64,000 nt of DNA from Streptomyces bluensis (GCF_014650715.1 NZ_BMVM01000001.1:434001-498000); one strand, 5' to 3'. Positions 27,114 through 38,785 are shown, counted from the first letter of the stretch. Program-made: numbers and translations. Notes: generated from the letters alone by a model not told the origin.

Positions 27114-29492
27114 TCAGCTGTCGTTCCCCCACACGTACCGCTGCCCGGCGACCGCCTTGAAGGTGGTCTGCCCGCCGCGCAACAGGTCGCTGCGCACGGT
27201 GAGTTGCCGGGTCCGGGACGCGGTGAGCGTGACACGGCTGGCCTTGCCGTCGGCCCAGTCGATGTCGACGGTGGCGCCGCCCCGGGCGCGCAGGCCGCGG
27301 ACCGAGCCGTCGGGCCAGGCGGCGGGGAGGGCGGGAAGGATCTCGATCACGTCGTGCTGGCTCTGCAGGAGCATCTCGACGACTCCCGCGGTGGCGCCGA
27401 AGTTGCCGTCGATCTGGAACGGCGGATGGGTGTCCCAGAGGTTGGGCAGGGTCGAGGACTTGAGCTGTTCGCCGAGCATCTTGTGGGCGTGGTCGCCGTC
27501 GCGCAGCCGCGCCCAGAAGTTGATCTTCCATGCCTTGGACCAGCCGGTTCCGCCGTCGCCGCGTGCGGTGAGCGAGACCTTCGCCGCCTCGGCCCACTTG
27601 CTGCCCGGCTCGATCTGGCGGCCCGGGTGCAGGGCGAACAGGTGGGAGACATGGCGGTGGTCGTCGTCCGGGTCGTCGAGGTCGGCCTTCCACTCCTGCA
27701 GCTGTCCCCAGGAGCCGATCCGCAGCCCCGTGTCCAACGTGTCGAGCGCGGCCGCGAGGTGCTCGCGGAAGTCGGGGGCATCTCCCAGGATCCGGGCCGC
27801 CTCAAGGGTGTTGGTGAACAGGTCGTAGACGATCTGCTGCGACATGGCCGCGCCCGCCGTGAAGTCACCGTGTTCCGGTGAGTAGCTGGGCGTCACGACG
27901 AGGGTGCCGTCGCGCGGGTCGGTGCGCAGGTTGTCGAGCCAGAACTCGGCGGCCTCCTTCATCACGGGATAGGCGGTGGAGCGCAGGTACGCCGTGGAGC
28001 CGCCGAACCGGTAGTGCTCGTACAGCTGCCCCGTCACCCATGCGGCGGCTTCCGGGAACCAGAACGCGGTCGGCCAGTCGTGCACCCCGGTGAAGCCGTA
28101 CGGGTTGGTCTCGTTGTGGACGACCCAGCCGCGTGAGCCGAACATCTCCTCGGCCGTACGCCGGCCGGGGGCGCGCAGGGCTTCGACGAAGCGGTCGTAC
28201 GGGGCGGTGGTCTCGGCGAGGTTGGCGGCCTCGGCCGGCCAGTAGTTCATCTGGAGGTTGATGTTGACGTGGTAGTCGGCCGACCAGGGGGGTGTGGTGC
28301 TGTGGTTCCAGACGCCCTGGAGGTTCGCGGGCAGCGAGCCGGGGCGGGAGGAGGCGATGAGGAGGTAGCGGCCGTACTGGAAGTACAGCGCCTCCAGCGC
28401 CCGGTCGGCGGGGGTCGTTCCGCCGGTGTAGTTCGCCAGCAGTTCGTTCGTGGGGATGTCCGGGACCGCCGCGCGGATGTCGAGCGCGACCCGCTCGAAG
28501 AGGGCTTGGTGGTCGCGGACGTGGCGTGACCGGAGCGTGCCGTACCCCTTGCCGAACGCCTCGTCGACGGCTTTCGTCACCGCCGCGTGCGGGTCGTCGC
28601 CCCGGTAGTCGGGGTAGGTGTCGGCGTAGTCGGTGCCCGCCGAGAGGACGAACCACATGCTGTCGGCGTCCGTGACGGTGAGGGTGCCGTCCGCGTTCGC
28701 GGTGAGGGCGCCGCCTTCCTGATGGACCCGGATCTGAGCCTCGAACTTCAGTCCGTTGTCGGCGAGTTCACCGCGTACGGTGATCCGGTCGCCGGTGGCC
28801 GTCGTCGTGAAGTCGGTGCGGGGCGAGGTGTAGCGCAGGGTGAGGGTGACGTCTCCGGTCAGCCGGCCGACGATCACCTGGTCCGGGTGGGAGGCGAAGA
28901 ACTCCCTTGAGTGGCGCCCCTGTTGGTGTGGGTACGTCACGGTCGCCACCGCGTCGCGCAGGTCCAGGGCGCGGCGGTAGCCGGTGGGGGTGTCCGTGGG
29001 CGCGCCGGGCAGGTCGAGGTGGAGGTCGCCGAAGGTCTGGTGAGCGCCGTAGCCGACACGCGCCTGGCCGAGGCGAGCGGTGACGGAGTCGGGGTCGAGC
29101 TTCGTCTCGGCGTCGATCCGCTCCTGGATGCCCTCGATCGCACCGGGGCGGGGCTCGGTCCAGTTGCCGTGGTGGTAGCCCTGGACGGAACCGGGGCCGC
29201 CGGTCCACAGCGTCTTCTCGTTGAGCTGGAGGCGCTCGGAGGCGAGCGTGCCGAACACCATGGCGCCGAGCGCACCGCCTCCGATGGGCAGGGCCTCGCG
29301 CTCCCAGTCGGAGGCGGGAGCGGCGTACCACAGTTCCAGAGGCGTCTTCAGCGATTCGGATTCATGGTCGGATACATGGGACGAATCAGCGGCTTCCGCA
29401 GACGGTGAAAGGACTCCCTCTCCCAGGGTCAGGGCGCCGGCGCCACCAAGTGCACTCTTCAGTGTTGCTCTCCGGGACATCTCAGGTGACAT
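27114..29492 (-). CDS. Glycoside hydrolase family 95, probable alpha-L-fucosidase
   Basis: A 792-residue exported glycosidase. The N-terminus has a Tat-type signal (MSRRATLKSALGGAGALTL). The GH95 N-terminal domain is recognised by LWYAAPASDWEREALPIGGG and LQLNEKTLWTGGPG. The catalytic (alpha/alpha)6 barrel carries GVWNHSTTPPWSADYHVNIN followed by LQMNYWPAE, the Asn-rich active-site segment of this family, and later HRHVSHLFALHPG. The late segment LWDTHPPFQIDGNFGATAG includes the proposed acid Asp. The first ATG (29490-29492) has CGAGG upstream; a second ATG (29478-29480) directly before the twin Arg is an alternative. Some GH95 members are galactosidases, so the sugar is not certain. Confidence 0.9.
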   Translation of the reverse strand: MSPEMSRRATLKSALGGAGALTLGEGVLSPSAEAADSSHVSDHESESLKTPLELWYAAPASDWEREALPIGGGALGAMVFGTLASERLQLNEKTLWTGGPGSVQGYHHGNWTEPRPGAIEGIQERIDAETKLDPDSVTARLGQARVGYGAHQTFGDLHLDLPGAPTDTPTGYRRALDLRDAVATVTYPHQQGRHSREFFASHPDQVIVGRLTGDVTLTLRYTSPRTDFTTTATGDRITVRGELADNGLKFEAQIRVHQEGGALTANADGTLTVTDADSMWFVLSAGTDYADTYPDYRGDDPHAAVTKAVDEAFGKGYGTLRSRHVRDHQALFERVALDIRAAVPDIPTNELLANYTGGTTPADRALEALYFQYGRYLLIASSRPGSLPANLQGVWNHSTTPPWSADYHVNINLQMNYWPAEAANLAETTAPYDRFVEALRAPGRRTAEEMFGSRGWVVHNETNPYGFTGVHDWPTAFWFPEAAAWVTGQLYEHYRFGGSTAYLRSTAYPVMKEAAEFWLDNLRTDPRDGTLVVTPSYSPEHGDFTAGAAMSQQIVYDLFTNTLEAARILGDAPDFREHLAAALDTLDTGLRIGSWGQLQEWKADLDDPDDDHRHVSHLFALHPGRQIEPGSKWAEAAKVSLTARGDGGTGWSKAWKINFWARLRDGDHAHKMLGEQLKSSTLPNLWDTHPPFQIDGNFGATAGVVEMLLQSQHDVIEILPALPAAWPDGSVRGLRARGGATVDIDWADGKASRVTLTASRTRQLTVRSDLLRGGQTTFKAVAGQRYVWGNDS

Positions 29493-29599
29493 GCCTCGGA
29501 CCGTAATGGTCGGATGACTGAGGTAACAAGGGTCATGACAAAAACGCGCTGGAAGCCGGGCCGGTGCGTTTGACCGATGCGTTCTTGTACGCCCGAGGA

Positions 29600-30097
29600 T
29601 CAGCCCTGCTGGAAGAGCTCGGCGGGCAGCGGCTTCAGGAGTGCGTACAGGTCGTCCGTGATGGGGCGGTCCCAGGCGGCGATGGTCACCAGGACATGGT
29701 CACTGCGGTCGAACTGCACGCAGGAGATGCGGCCTTCGGAGAGCTTGAGGCGCCGCACGATCAGGAGGTTGTCGCCCTGCATCACCGGCATGTCCTCGGA
29801 ACCGACGACGGTGACCTCCTCGTCGTTCTCCAGCGCGAGCAGCAGCTGGGCCACCTCGAACGGGATCTCGCCCTCGGCGGTGTCCCGCGCCGGTGAGCCC
29901 TCCGGAAGGTTGCCGATGATCATCGCGGGACCCCGGCCGCCGAACAGGTCGTACCGCAGGAAGACACCCTGGCAGCTGCCGTCGGGGGCGGGCAGCAGGC
30001 CCGCGCCGAGATTGCCCGGCCAGTCACCCGGGTCCATGGCCAGTACGTCGAAGTCGGGCCCGGCGGGGGTGGCGCTGCGGCGGCGGAGGAAGGACAT
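29600..30097 (-). CDS. Conserved hypothetical protein of streptomycetes
   Basis: A 165-residue soluble protein starting MSFLRRRSATPAGPDF at the ATG at 30095-30097. It has no signal peptide and no membrane segment. Internal landmarks are DVLAMDPGDWPGNLGAG, VFLRYDLFGGRGPAMIIG and an acidic strand-rich middle (ALENDEEVTVVGSEDMPVMQ). I recognise it only as a streptomycete hypothetical protein and cannot name a fold. Codon use is normal for the window, and it lies between the GH95 gene and the DUF397 gene, with no obvious operon partner. Confidence 0.7.
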   Translation of the reverse strand: MSFLRRRSATPAGPDFDVLAMDPGDWPGNLGAGLLPAPDGSCQGVFLRYDLFGGRGPAMIIGNLPEGSPARDTAEGEIPFEVAQLLLALENDEEVTVVGSEDMPVMQGDNLLIVRRLKLSEGRISCVQFDRSDHVLVTIAAWDRPITDDLYALLKPLPAELFQQG

Positions 30098-30380
30098 GCC
30101 GCCATGGTACGTGCCCGGCGGCGAAACCGGCTCCGTGCCCGGGTACGCACCCCGCCAACCGCGCCTGCCCGCCGTGACCGTCTCACCTCGGCATCTGCCG
30201 GCCCGGTGGGCCCGCCCGCAGGAGGCGCGGCGGGGCGGGCTCACGGTCACCGGTCCGGCGCGACGGCCACGCCGGCACGGTCGGTGCAAGTGCGACACGG
30301 TCGGGGCAAGGTCGGCGTGCTCGGATCGCGTGCGGCGTCGAGGGCGAGCCGGGCATCCCCGGTGAGCGGGCCGGTGTGCC

Positions 30381-30623
30381 TCAGGTCAGGTCGAACTCCC
30401 CCTCACGTGCGTCCGACATGAACGCGCCCCACTCCGCGGGCGTGAAGATCAGGGAAGGGCTCTCCGGCCGGCCGCTGTTGCGCATCGCGATGAAGCCCTC
30501 GACAAAGGCGATCTGGACGTCGCCCCGCCCCCGGCTGCTGGACCGCCAATCCGCGTTGCTGAGGTCCAGGTCCGGCTTGTGCCAGCCCGCGAGCGACTGC
30601 TGCTCCATGGTGCTCTCGGCCAC
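30381..30623 (-). CDS. DUF397 small protein, without adjacent regulator
   Basis: An 80-residue protein with the DUF397 core: W-RSSSRGRGD--IAFVEG and a RNSG-----LIFTPAEWGAFMSD ending EGEFDL. The GTG at 30621-30623 was selected because GGGAGGAG lies about nine bases upstream. DUF397 genes in streptomycetes usually sit beside a gene for a WhiJ-like helix-turn-helix protein and may work with it in developmental control. Here no XRE-type partner is next to it, so it may act with a regulator elsewhere. Confidence 0.85.
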   Translation of the reverse strand: MAESTMEQQSLAGWHKPDLDLSNADWRSSSRGRGDVQIAFVEGFIAMRNSGRPESPSLIFTPAEWGAFMSDAREGEFDLT

Positions 30624-30704
30624 GTCCGTGCTCCTCCCGGTTCGTCGTCCGCCGCCAGACTAGCGATCGGTCACGGTCGCCAACAGGCCACGTGAAGCGA
30701 ACGT

Positions 30705-31876
<1,172 letters not shown>

Positions 31877-31880
<4 letters not shown>

Positions 31881-32944
31881 GACTCCCCTTCCAGGACGGC
31901 GACGAGGTTCTGTTGCAGACAGGGACCCGACGTGGCGTGCGCGAGCGCGCGATCGGAGTCGCCACGGTGGATGCGGGCGGCTGCCTCGCCGATGCGGATC
32001 AGGCCCGCGGCCATGACCGGGTTGGCGGCGAGGGCTCCCCCGGAGGGGTTGACGGTCACGCCGTCGTCGAGCCGGAGCGCCTTGCGCAGGATCACTTCCT
32101 GGGAGGTGAAGGGTGCGTGCAACTCGGCGGTGTCCACCGGTCGTTCGAAGGCGCCGGCCTTCTCGGCGGCCAGCCGCGTGGACGGCGAGTCGGTGAGGTC
32201 GCGTACGCCCAGCCCGTGCGCCTCCACGCGGTGGTCGATGCCCCGGATCCAGGCGGGTCGTGGGCACAGTTCGCGGGCCCGTTCCCCTGCCGCGAGGATC
32301 ACGGCGGCCGCTCCGTCGCCGATGGGCGGGCAGTCCCCTCGGCGCAACGGGCGCACCAGGTAGTCGCCCTGTGGCACGGCACCGCTGAGCTGGGCATGGG
32401 AGTTGGCGGTCGCGGAGGCCCGGCTGCGCGCCGCGACACCGGCCAGCGCGGGCTCGTCCGTCTCCCCCGCGTCGATGAGCGCCTGCGCCTGGAGTGCGGC
32501 CAGCGCCACCGAGTCGGGCCACAGCGGCGCCACGTAGTACGGGTCCAGCTGCCGGGTCAGCACATCGCGTACGGAGCCGGGCGAGGACTTGCCGTAGGAG
32601 TAGACGAGCGCGGTGTCCGCGTCCCTGGTGAGCAGCTTGGTCCACGCTTCGTACAGCGCCCACGCGCCGTCCATCTCCACGTGGGACTCGGAGATCGGCG
32701 GCCACGCGCCGACGCCGTCGAGGGCCATGGTGAAGGAGAAGGCACGGCCCGCGAGGTAGTCGGAGGAGCCCGAGCAGGTGAAGCCGATGTCGGCGGTCTT
32801 CAGACCGGTGGTCTGAAGCACCTCGTGCAGGACGGGCATGAGCATCTCCACCTCCGAGAGCTCCCCGCTGGTGCGCCGGTGGTCGGTCTGTGCGAAGGCG
32901 ACCACGGCGATGTCCCGGACGGCTTCTGCTTCCTCGCGCGTCAC
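31877..32944 (-). CDS. Ltp4-like lipid-transfer thiolase
   Basis: A 355-residue thiolase-fold protein. It begins at a GTG (32942-32944) that overlaps the TGA of the DUF35 gene as GTGA, indicating coupling. Recognisable parts are VVAFAQTDHRRTSGELSEVEM, FTCSGSSDYLAGRAFSFTM (the nucleophile loop, with Cys followed by Ser-Gly), DCPPIGDGAAAVILAAGE, NPSGGALAANPVMAAGLIRI and HATSGPCLQQN near the end. In known Ltp2-type systems such proteins pair with a DUF35 protein to cleave the side chain of sterol CoA esters. The order DUF35, then a 355-residue and a 391-residue Ltp supports a complex. Confidence 0.85.
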
Positions 32945-33882
32945 AGCAGCTCCTTGTAGGTGTCGTAGTCCGCGTCGGGTTCGCCGGTGGGCCGGTAGTG
33001 GTCGGGATAGCGGGCGCCCTCGGTCCACACCGGTTCGACGCGCAGACCCATGCGCACCTCGTCGTAGGGGATGCCGGCGATACGGCCGTGCAGGGCGAGA
33101 TCGGCGCCGTCGAGAGCGATGTGCGCGTAGACGTACGGCACGTCGATGTCGAGGTTCTTCGCCTTGATGTTCACGATGCAGAAGGTGGTGACGGTGCCTC
33201 GGGGGCCGACCTCGACCTGCTCGGACGTGGCGACGCCGCAGGTGGGGCAGGCGCCTCTGGGCGGGACGTACACCTTGCGGCAGGACGGGCAGCGCTCCCC
33301 GACGGTGCGCCGGCCGGAGAGCGCGGCGATGTAGTCGGACTGGGCGCGGCCGGGCGAGTAGGTGTAGTCGAGACGGGCGGGGGCGATGATGCCGGTGACC
33401 GGTTCTTCGAACTGGCCCGTGTGGTCGCCTGGTGGGGTGGGATCGCCGTCGTACGGCTCGAAGCAGGCGATGTCCGTGATGGCGCCGGTGCGTTCGGCGG
33501 CCCAGCGGACGCGGACGCGCATCCCGGTGCGTACGGCGTCGGGGCCGGGGGCGTCGAGAGCGTGCAGGAGGGCCGTGTCGGCGCCGTCGAGCCGCACCAG
33601 GGCCCAGGCGAAGGGGGTGTCGAGGGGCTGGCCGCGGCGCGGGGCGTGGTTCCAGGCCCAGGTGGTGACGGTTCCGGTGGGGGCCACCTCGACGAGATCG
33701 CGGATCTCCTCGGCGGTGACCGGGTCGTACTCGACGGGTGGGACGAGGACTCGGCCGTCACCGGTCCGCACGCCGAGGACGACGCGTTCGCGCAGCCCCG
33801 TGAGGAAGGCGCTCTGCACGGGGCCGAGGGAGCGGGTGAAGGGGAACTCGACGACGAGGGGAGCTTTGAGGACTTCGGGCAC
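32941..33882 (-). CDS. Double OB-fold DUF35/Zn-ribbon protein
   Basis: A 313-residue protein with two DUF35-type OB-fold halves. The second half contains a rubredoxin-like zinc ribbon, CPSCRKVYVPPRGACPTC, while the first half lacks the four Cys. Both halves share the strand pattern around GTVTTW/GTVTTF and the motif DTPFAWALVRLDGADTALLH versus DVPYVYAHIALDGADLALHG, showing an internal duplication. Start is the GTG at 33880-33882 behind GAGGAG. Such proteins bind and activate lipid-transfer thiolases acting on acyl-CoA substrates. It precedes two Ltp genes with overlapping start and stop codons. Confidence 0.88.
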   Translation of the reverse strand: MPEVLKAPLVVEFPFTRSLGPVQSAFLTGLRERVVLGVRTGDGRVLVPPVEYDPVTAEEIRDLVEVAPTGTVTTWAWNHAPRRGQPLDTPFAWALVRLDGADTALLHALDAPGPDAVRTGMRVRVRWAAERTGAITDIACFEPYDGDPTPPGDHTGQFEEPVTGIIAPARLDYTYSPGRAQSDYIAALSGRRTVGERCPSCRKVYVPPRGACPTCGVATSEQVEVGPRGTVTTFCIVNIKAKNLDIDVPYVYAHIALDGADLALHGRIAGIPYDEVRMGLRVEPVWTEGARYPDHYRPTGEPDADYDTYKELL

Positions 33883-33990
33883 GACATCTCCTCACGAAAC
33901 AGGGGCCGCGTCCCGCAAGGGGGCGCGATGAACTGCGCGACCAGCCACAACGAACCCGCTGCTGTGAACCGGCCTCCAGCGGAGCGCCCG

Positions 33991-34165
33991 GGGCCTGTTG
34001 CGAAAGTCCCGTCGTCCGCCCGAAGGGCGGGCCCGGCGGCGTCCGGTGCGTGCTCTCGGCGTGCCGGGCGCAGGCCCTCGTACTGGATGTACTTGGGCCT
34101 GTGCCCGGTGCGGCGAGAGGGCGTGCCGGGCGTCGCCGGGCAGGCGGGACTTTCGCAACAGGCCC
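33991..34165. mobile_element. Long palindromic MITE-like element A
   Basis: A 175-base element bounded by perfect 21-base inverted repeats (33991-34011 and 34145-34165; outer end GGGCCTGTTGCGAAAG). The interior is itself an imperfect palindrome centred near GTAC-TGGAT-GTAC at about 34080-34095, so the whole unit can fold into one long hairpin. The right end reaches the first base of the TAG stop of the crotonase gene. No transposase is encoded. Related ends occur in the element at 53678. It separates the crotonase gene from the DUF35 operon. Confidence 0.7.
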
Positions 34166-34965
34166 TAGGCGCGCTTGTAGACGGGTGGTCGTTTCTCCGC
34201 GAAGGCGCGGGCGCCTTCCTTGGCGTCGGCGGTGTCGAAGATCGGCCAGCCGCGCTTCAGTTCGGCGGCGAGACCGTCGGTCTCCGTCATCTCGGCGGTC
34301 TCGTACACGGAGGCCTTGACGGCCTCGACGGCGAGCGGGCCGCAGGCGTTGATCCGCTCGGCGATCTCCAGGGCCTTGGCGAGCGCCGTCCCGTCGGGGA
34401 CGACATGCCCGATCAGCCCGATGCCGGCGGCTTCACGGGCGCTGTACGGGCGGCCGGTGAGCAGCATCTCCAGGGCGTGGGTGCGCGGGATCTGGCGCTG
34501 GAGGCGGACCGTGGAGCCGCCGATGGGGAACAGGCCGCGTCCGACCTCGAAGAGGCCGAAGGTGGCGGACTCGCCCGCGACCCGGATGTCGGTGCCCTGG
34601 AGCATCTCCGTACCGCCCGCGACGCAGTGCCCTTCCACGGCCGCGATCACCGGCTTGCGGGGGCGGTGGTGGCGCAGCATCGCCTTCCAGTGCAGGTCGG
34701 GGTCGGCCTTGAGCCGGTCGCGGTACCGCTGGCCCTCCATGCCGTTGCCGGCGAGGGCCTTGAGGTCCATTCCGGCGCAGAACGTGCCGCCCGCGCCGGT
34801 GAACACGATCGAGCGGATCGAGTCGTCCGCGTCGGCCTCGGCCCATCCGTCGTACAGGCCGACGAGCATGGGCAGTGAGAGTGCGTTCTTCGCCTCCGGC
34901 CTGTTGAGCGTGAGCACCAGTGTGGCGCCCTCGCGCTGCACGGTGAGGTGTTCCGTCCCACTCAT
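34165..34965 (-). CDS. Enoyl-CoA hydratase/isomerase, EchA19-like
   Basis: A 266-residue crotonase. The CoA-binding/oxyanion segments are VLTLNRPEAKNALSLPML, IVFTGAGGTFCAGMDLKAL and PVIAAVEGHCVAGGTEML. The catalytic Glu positions appear as GGTEML and in the VGRGLFPIGGS loop. The TAG stop abuts the palindromic element A. Gene order (divergent acyl-CoA synthetase on the other side) and length match echA19 next to fadD19 in the mycobacterial sterol side-chain cluster. It probably hydrates an alpha,beta-unsaturated acyl-CoA side chain; the natural substrate is not shown by sequence. Confidence 0.9.
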   Translation of the reverse strand: MSGTEHLTVQREGATLVLTLNRPEAKNALSLPMLVGLYDGWAEADADDSIRSIVFTGAGGTFCAGMDLKALAGNGMEGQRYRDRLKADPDLHWKAMLRHHRPRKPVIAAVEGHCVAGGTEMLQGTDIRVAGESATFGLFEVGRGLFPIGGSTVRLQRQIPRTHALEMLLTGRPYSAREAAGIGLIGHVVPDGTALAKALEIAERINACGPLAVEAVKASVYETAEMTETDGLAAELKRGWPIFDTADAKEGARAFAEKRPPVYKRA

Positions 34966-35029
34966 CGCCGACCTCCCTGTGTCAGAACGAGAACAGGTTG
35001 CAGGAGGCGCGGAGCCACTTCAAGAGTTT

Positions 35030-35046
35030 TCTGACAGGCAGTCAGA
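35030..35046. promoter_or_regulatory. Operator TCTGA-N7-TCAGA, copy 1
   Basis: A palindromic site in the divergent promoter between the crotonase and acyl-CoA synthetase genes. It is embedded in TTTTCTGA-N7-TCAGATTTG (35027-35050), and exactly the same flanks with different N7 occur at 45930-45953 before the nitronate monooxygenase gene. Likely a repressor site; the protein is not in the window. Confidence 0.7.
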
Positions 35047-35142
35047 TTTGTTGTGCGCGGGCCCTTCACAGTTGTGGCGCCCTTTGCTCTGATGACCGGC
35101 GAGTCGTACGGCAGCCGTGGACGTTCGGGGTGAGGAGGAGCG

Positions 35143-36768
35143 GTGGAGTACAACCTTGCCGACCTGTTCGAGTCGGTCGTCGACGTGGTTCCGGACCGCG
35201 AGGCCCTGGTGTACATCGACCACCCCGGTACGGGCGCGGAGCGCCGACTCACCTTCTCGGAACTGGACGCGGCGGCGAACCGCATCGGCCACCATCTGAT
35301 CGACAGCGGGATACGCCCCGGTGAGCACGTCGGGCTCCACCTCTACAACGGCATCGAGTACCTGCAGACCGCACTGGGCTGCCTGAAGGCAAGAGTCGTC
35401 CCGGTGAACGTCAACTACAGGTACGTGGAAGATGAGTTGGTCTACCTCTACCGGGACGCGGACCTGGTGGGGCTGGTCTTCGACGCGGAGTTCACGGAGC
35501 GGGTGGCGGCGGCGCTGCCGCGGGCCGACACGGTACGGCACCTGTTACGGGTCGGGGCGCCCGGGCCGGAGGCGCCGTCACTCACGGCGGTGGACTTCGC
35601 CGACGCCGAGGCCTCCGGTTCCCCCGAGCGGGGGTTTCCGGCGCGCTCGGCGGACGACCAGTTCATCATCTACACCGGCGGCACGACGGGTATGCCGAAG
35701 GGCGTGATGTGGCGGCAGGAGGATCTGTTCTTCTCGGGCCTTGGCGGTGGCGCGCCGACCGGTGAGCCGGTGAAGACGCCGGAGGAACTCGCCGAACGGG
35801 TGGCGGTCGGCGGTGACGGGATCACCTTCTTCCCCACTCCGCCCCTGATGCACGGCACGTCGACACTCACGGCCTTCATCGGCTTCAACTTCGGCCAACG
35901 GGTCGTTCTGCACCGGAAGTTCGTCCCCGAGGAGGTCCTGCGGACGATCGAGCGGGAGAAGGTCACCAGCATGTCGCTGGTGGGCGACGCGATGCTCCGG
36001 CCGCTGATCGACGCGTTGGGCGGGCCGTTGAAGGGCACGGACTGCTCCTCTCTGTACAGCGTGTCGTCGTCCGGCGCGGTCATGTCGGACACGGTGCGGG
36101 AGCAGTTCCAGGCACTCGTGCCGAACGTGATGCTGCTCAACAACTTCGGCTCCTCGGAGTCCGGCTTCAACGGCACGGCGACGGCGGACTCGGGCCCGGA
36201 GCGCGGCTTCAGGATCCGCGTCAACTCCCGTACGCAGGTCGTCGACCCGGCGACGTACGAGCCGGTGCCGGTCGGTGTGCCGGGCCGCATCGCGCAGCGC
36301 GGGCACGTACCGCTGGGCTACTACAACGACATGAGGAAAACCGCCGAGACCTTCTTCGAGAAGGACGGCGAGCGCTGGGTCCTCCTCGGGGACATGGCGA
36401 CCGTCGACGAGGAGGGCGTCGTCACCGTCCTCGGCCGTGGTTCCCAGTGCATCAACACCGGTGGCGAGAAGGTCTATCCGGAAGAGGTCGAACAGGCCCT
36501 CAAGGCCCATCCGGACGTGTACGACGCGCTGGTCGCGGGAGTGCCGGACGCGAAGTGGGGCAACCATGTGGCGGCCGTGGTACAGCTGCGCGCGGGGGCG
36601 GCCCTGTTGTCCCTGGAGGACATCCAGTCGCACTGCCGGGCCCGTCTCGCCGGGTACAAGATCCCCCGCCAGCTGGTCGTCACGGACACGATCCAGCGTT
36701 CCCCCAGCGGCAAGGCGGACTACCGGTGGGCGCGGTCGGTGGCGGTGGCGGCGTCCCAGCGGCCGTAG
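35143..36768 (+). CDS. Acyl-CoA synthetase, FadD19-like
   Basis: A 541-residue ANL-superfamily ligase that activates carboxylic acids to CoA thioesters via acyl-AMP. The P-loop-like motif is IIYTGGTTGMPKGVMWRQED; this GGTTGMPKG with MW is characteristic of the FadD3/FadD17/FadD19 sterol-related group. Adenylate motifs NNFGSSESGFNG and GDMATVDEEG follow, and the C-terminal catalytic Lys lies in SPSGKADYRW. Start is GTG at 35143 after GAGGAGGAG. It diverges from the crotonase gene with the TCTGA palindrome between them. Sterol C24-side-chain acid is a plausible substrate by synteny; medium-chain or branched acids are alternatives. Confidence 0.88.
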   Translation: MEYNLADLFESVVDVVPDREALVYIDHPGTGAERRLTFSELDAAANRIGHHLIDSGIRPGEHVGLHLYNGIEYLQTALGCLKARVVPVNVNYRYVEDELVYLYRDADLVGLVFDAEFTERVAAALPRADTVRHLLRVGAPGPEAPSLTAVDFADAEASGSPERGFPARSADDQFIIYTGGTTGMPKGVMWRQEDLFFSGLGGGAPTGEPVKTPEELAERVAVGGDGITFFPTPPLMHGTSTLTAFIGFNFGQRVVLHRKFVPEEVLRTIEREKVTSMSLVGDAMLRPLIDALGGPLKGTDCSSLYSVSSSGAVMSDTVREQFQALVPNVMLLNNFGSSESGFNGTATADSGPERGFRIRVNSRTQVVDPATYEPVPVGVPGRIAQRGHVPLGYYNDMRKTAETFFEKDGERWVLLGDMATVDEEGVVTVLGRGSQCINTGGEKVYPEEVEQALKAHPDVYDALVAGVPDAKWGNHVAAVVQLRAGAALLSLEDIQSHCRARLAGYKIPRQLVVTDTIQRSPSGKADYRWARSVAVAASQRP

Positions 36769-36999
36769 AAGAAGGGCGCGTACGTCATCATGCCGCCGCC
36801 CTCAGGTCCCTATCATGCCGCCGCCCTGGTCCCTGTCCGGTCCAGGCCGCCTCGAACGCCGGGTAGGCGTCCTCCTACCAGGGCTTGCCCTTGCGCAGCC
36901 GGGCCCCGGAGCCCATGGGACGGGGGCGGCACGGGAAGAAAGAACGGGCAGGTGTCTTGCCTGCGGGCCGGCGGGCTGGATTACTGATCACCGGTTGAG

Positions 37000-37017
37000 C
37001 GACCGAATGATCGGTCG
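37000..37017. promoter_or_regulatory. TetR/PaaR-type palindrome CGACCGA-N4-TCGGTCG
   Basis: Perfect seven-base arms around ATGA, about 37 bases before the start of the PaaK-like gene. The core ACCG-N6-CGGT fits the PaaR motif of corynebacteria as I recall it, but many TetR-family operators look similar. Confidence 0.6.
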
Positions 37018-37053
37018 TGGGGCATGCTGTGAGACCGGTGAGGGAGAGTGCCC

Positions 37054-38355
<1,302 letters not shown>

Positions 38356-38361
38356 GAAGTT

Positions 38362-38440
38362 CTCGCCCCCGCCGCCCCTACCCGTCCCATCCCTGGGGGC
38401 TACCGCCCCCAGACCCCCGCTTGTCGGCCTGACGGCCTCG
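38362..38440 (-). repeat. Streptomycete intergenic repeat, copy B
   Basis: On the minus strand this sequence reads nearly the same as 11865-11941, including CAGGCCGACAAGCGGGGGTC and GGGACGGGTAGGGGCGGCGG. It lies immediately after the PaaK-like gene. A shortened relative (AGGGATGGGAAGGGCAGGGG) follows at about 38923-38942. Confidence 0.7.
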
Positions 38441-38688
38441 ACCTCCAACACCCCAGCTCTCGGCTTCGCCCAGGCGGGGAACCCCGCGACAGGCTGCTGA
38501 AGCCCGGCCTCGTCCGAGAGTCCCTGCCCGGGCCGGGGTGATCGGCCCGGGCGGTGAGTCGGCCTGGGCGGGTGGTTCGGCCTGGGCGGTGTGCTTCCGC
38601 CCGGCCGGAGTGATTCCGCCCGGCCGGGAAGTTGCAACCCGGCCAGGGTTGTTCGACGTGGCCGGCGTAGTTCAGGGACTGGTCCGTG

Positions 38689-38785
38689 GAAACGGGGTCC
38701 GGGGGCTGGCCCCCGAAACGAGGTCCGGGGCCTGAATCCAGAAACGGATCCGGGCCCTGAATCCAAAACGGACCCCCTGGACCCC
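38689..38785. repeat. Tandem GAAACG-TCCGGG repeats
   Basis: Units begin at 38689, 38715 and 38741, each starting GAAACG and containing TCCGGG; units two and three end CCTGAATCCA. A truncated fourth begins at 38766. Unit length is 25-26 bases. Confidence 0.65.
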
